Shown here piece after piece: positions 5,530 through 7,219 of a stretch of DNA of 7,219 nt. Origin of the DNA: Gammaproteobacteria bacterium (GTDB lineage: Bacteria > Pseudomonadota > Gammaproteobacteria > Chromatiales > Chromatiaceae); NCBI GenBank assembly GCA_019136395.1, contig JAGVUH010000152.1, positions 1 through 7,219 of the forward strand, in the 5' to 3' direction. Each line of letters starts with the position of its first letter. Position 1 is the first letter of the stretch. Under the pieces are notes generated by a model that saw only the letters and a list, made by a program, of their open reading frames with translations, made no database searches and was not told where the DNA came from. Both the position numbers and the translations under genes were made by a program.

Positions 5530-6861
5530 ATGACCTTTTACTGGCATGACTACGAGACCTGGGGCTCCGATCCGCGGCGAGACCGTCCTTGCCAGTTTGC
5601 CGGCCTGCGAACCGATTCCGACTTAAATCCACTCGGCGACCCCTTGGTACTCTTCTGTCGCCCGGCCAATGATTATCTCCCCCACCCCGAGGCTTGTCTG
5701 ATCACCGGAATCAGTCCGCAGTTGGCCTGGCGCGAGGGTCTCCCCGAGGTGGAGTTCGCCACGCATATCGAACGTGAACTTTCCCTTCCCGGTACCTGTG
5801 GCGTTGGCTATAACAGCCGTCGGTTCGATGATGAGGTCACCCGGAATCTCTTCTACCGCAATTTCCTCGACCCCTATGCCCGGGAATGGCGAAATGGCAA
5901 TAGCCGTTGGGATCTCATCGATGTGATGCGTCTCGCCCAAGCCTTACGGCCGGAGGGTATCCAGTGGCCGGCCAGCGAGGAAGGCGCGCCCTCTTTCCGG
6001 CTGGAAGACCTGTCTGCCGCCAATGACATCGCCCATGCCCAGGCCCATGACGCCTTGGCGGATGTGCGGGCGACGATCGATCTGGCGCGGTTGCTCAAGA
6101 CCCGGCAACCCCGGCTCTTTGCCTACGCCCTGACGCTCAGGTCGAAGGAGGTGGTTGAGGATCTGGTGTTCAAGGGCCCCCCCTTCCTGCATGTCTCATC
6201 CCGATACCCGGCAAGGTTGGGTTGCATCGCTCCGGTCCTGCCCATTACGCGCCACCCGGATAATCCCAAGGGAGTCATTTGTTTCGACCTTCGTCATGAT
6301 CCCGAATCCTTACTAGAGCTTTCCCCAGAGTCTATCCACCGGCTCCTGTTTACCAGGAACCAGGACTTGCCGGACGGTGAGGAACGGATCCCGCTCAAGA
6401 CCCTTCATCTCAATCAGGTGCCTATGGTGGCCCCGTTGGGAACCCTGAACGGCACGGCCGCCGAACGCTGGGAGATCGACCTGGTTATGGTCGAGCGGCA
6501 TGCCAAATGCCTGAAAGCGGCTCCCGACCTAGCGGACAAGGTCAGATGTGTTCACCAACTGGGCCAAAAGCCTGTGGAAAAAGATCCTGATCTCATGATC
6601 TATAGCGGCGGTTTCTTTTCGGATGCTGACCGTCGACTGATGGATGCCTTGCGAAAACGTAATCCTGAGACCTTGAGTGCGAGCCGGATTATCTTTGAGG
6701 ATTCGCGCGGCGAAACCCTGCTGTTTCGCTATCGTGCTCGAAACTGGCCTGAAACCTTGACAGAGGAAGAGCGAGAGGAATGGGACTCATGGCGCCTGGA
6801 GCGCCTGACGGATCCCGAGGCTGGGGCCAGCAGCGCGGCTAAGACCTCGCTACGCGAATGA
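5530..6861 (+). CDS. sbcB: Exodeoxyribonuclease I (SbcB), truncated at the C-terminus by a frameshift
   Basis: Exonuclease I degrades single-stranded DNA 3'-5' in mismatch repair and recombination and binds SSB. The catalytic DEDDh residues are intact: Asp7 and Glu9 (HDYET), Asp100 (RFDDEVTRN), His173 and Asp178 (AHDALADV), matching E. coli D15, E17, D108, H181 and D186 with a constant offset of eight. The SH3-like and helical C-terminal regions follow, with YSGGFFSDADRRLMDAL (358-374) and LLFRYRARNWPETL (397-410). The product is 443 residues against 475 in E. coli. It ends in a non-conserved AKTSLRE right after LTDPEAGASS, while the expected last helix is readable in the +1 frame at 6872-6931. 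The start ATG gives alignment from the first catalytic motif; the Shine-Dalgarno (CAGG) is weak. The nuclease core should fold, but the helical domain lacks its last part. Confidence 0.93.
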   Translation: MTFYWHDYETWGSDPRRDRPCQFAGLRTDSDLNPLGDPLVLFCRPANDYLPHPEACLITGISPQLAWREGLPEVEFATHIERELSLPGTCGVGYNSRRFDDEVTRNLFYRNFLDPYAREWRNGNSRWDLIDVMRLAQALRPEGIQWPASEEGAPSFRLEDLSAANDIAHAQAHDALADVRATIDLARLLKTRQPRLFAYALTLRSKEVVEDLVFKGPPFLHVSSRYPARLGCIAPVLPITRHPDNPKGVICFDLRHDPESLLELSPESIHRLLFTRNQDLPDGEERIPLKTLHLNQVPMVAPLGTLNGTAAERWEIDLVMVERHAKCLKAAPDLADKVRCVHQLGQKPVEKDPDLMIYSGGFFSDADRRLMDALRKRNPETLSASRIIFEDSRGETLLFRYRARNWPETLTEEEREEWDSWRLERLTDPEAGASSAAKTSLRE

Positions 6862-6871
6862 TTCATTCAGG

Positions 6872-6931
6872 CTTAACCTTTTGGATGAGCTTGAAAACTG
6901 GGCCGACCACATCCTCGATGCGGCGCCTTGA
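6872..6931 (+). pseudogene. Displaced 3' end of sbcB in the +1 frame
   Basis: In the frame one base ahead of sbcB, 6872-6931 reads LNLLDELENWADHILDAAP and then TGA. Its LLDELENWADHIL aligns position by position with the C-terminal LLKALWQYAEEIV of E. coli SbcB as I recall it, and it is an amphipathic helix. It lies 10 nt after the stop of the main sbcB frame. From the PE at the end of LTDPE to this helix there are 58 nt, a number not divisible by three and about 23 nt less than in E. coli. This indicates a small deletion or a one-base indel between about 6820 and 6871, or a sequencing error. Confidence 0.75.
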
Positions 6932-7117
6932 GAGCGTCGGAGATCCTGGCGATTGGTTGCCGTGCCGTATCCTTCAAGACCCTCTCTACCCTCAGCTTCT
7001 CCACCCAGGGGAGTAAGAACAATGGCAGCATGTGCCGTCGCAGACCTCTTGGGGTGCGATGGTTCTTTATGGATGCGCCACACTCCCCCCGATCTGCGTT
7101 ATTAGTTCAGCGTGAGC

Positions 7118-7145
7118 TTGACAGAGTGCTGCTAGGCTGTAGAAT
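7118..7145 (+). promoter_or_regulatory. Strong sigma70 promoter reading out of the window
   Basis: TTGACA (7118-7123) is a perfect -35, and TAGAAT (7140-7145) a five-of-six -10, with a 16-nt spacer. The -10 is followed by a GC-rich discriminator (GCGCG), typical of growth-rate- and ppGpp-controlled promoters for rRNA, tRNA and ribosomal-protein operons. The start site should be near 7152. No gene begins before the window ends, so the target is unknown; a stable RNA or translation operon is the natural guess. Confidence 0.75.
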
Positions 7146-7151
7146 GCGCGT

Positions 7152-7219
7152 TTCTCGTTGGGGCCCTGAGCGGCCCGCGAGGCGGCGCCGGGAGCGGCGG
7201 CCACTGGCAAGAGTGGTGA
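7152..7219 (+). other. GC-rich transcript leader with hairpins
   Basis: Downstream of the promoter, GGGCC (7161-7165) pairs with GGCCC (7172-7176) and CCACT (7201-7205) pairs with AGTGG (7212-7216), each around a six-base loop. The stretch between them is almost pure G and C. No open frame with a Shine-Dalgarno is visible before the edge. It is probably a structured 5' leader or the beginning of a stable RNA transcript. I do not recognise a known riboswitch or tRNA in it. Confidence 0.35.

Noticed and set aside
5194..5547. Minus-strand open frame of 117 codons between rplS and sbcB
   Set aside because: It overlaps the sbcB start and the terminator hairpin, has no clear Shine-Dalgarno, and its basic, low-complexity translation resembles no protein I know.
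6850..6875. Programmed frameshift explanation for sbcB
   Set aside because: There is no slippery heptamer, no prfB-like CTTTGA site and no obvious stimulatory stem; GAA-TGA does not allow good +1 re-pairing. A mutation or sequence error is simpler.
6850..7083. Minus-strand open frame of 77 codons after sbcB
   Set aside because: It runs antisense through the displaced sbcB tail and shows no domain or ribosome site.
7161..7219. tRNA or rRNA gene at the right edge
   Set aside because: No cloverleaf, TTCGA-type T-loop or 16S 5' motif can be read before the window ends.

Overview
The window is high-GC chromosomal DNA (roughly 60% GC by eye) from a gammaproteobacterium. Two things support this: the gene order ypjD <- | -> ffh, rpsP-rimM-trmD-rplS, which is the enterobacterial/Chromatiales arrangement, and proteins that closely resemble their E. 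coli counterparts (SbcB, TrmD, L19). A DsrC/TusE-family gene at the left edge suggests a sulfur-metabolising relative, possibly of the Chromatiales. That taxonomic refinement is inference.

Layout. Positions 1-158 are an upstream flank with a tandem GTTAC box that resembles OmpR-family (RstA/CpxR-type) operators, and a 9-bp perfect stem. A DsrC/TusE-like gene follows (159-500, +). It converges on ypjD (583-1392, -), and the 82-nt gap between them is mostly one long imperfect inverted repeat (513-572). ypjD and ffh diverge from a ~305-nt region with several dyads but no gene. ffh (1698-3071, +) encodes the SRP GTPase. A promoter at 3118-3145 then starts the ribosomal operon rpsP-rimM-trmD-rplS (3213-5188, +), which makes S16, its 16S maturation factor, the tRNA m1G37 methyltransferase and L19. 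rimM and trmD have non-ATG starts and poor Shine-Dalgarno sites, whereas rpsP and rplS have ATG starts. This fits the family's known low output of the two enzymes relative to the two ribosomal proteins. A 341-nt gene-free gap with an imperfect terminator hairpin separates rplS from sbcB (exonuclease I, 5530-6861, +). The window ends with a near-consensus sigma70 promoter (7118-7145) and a GC-rich hairpin leader whose gene lies outside.

How the genes work together. ffh, rpsP, rimM, trmD and rplS all serve protein synthesis and membrane targeting. sbcB is a single-strand-specific 3'-5' exonuclease of recombination and repair. The DsrC-like protein would act as a sulfur carrier or sulfur-responsive factor.

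I found no new multi-gene system: this is mostly a core housekeeping locus. The most notable signals are: (1) sbcB stops early while its conserved C-terminal helix is still readable in the +1 frame at 6872-6931; (2) the DsrC-like protein has a non-canonical cysteine arm; (3) the -10/discriminator sequence is nearly identical in the rpsP promoter and the promoter at the right edge; (4) there are well-formed dyads at 9-24, 513-572 and 1646-1664.
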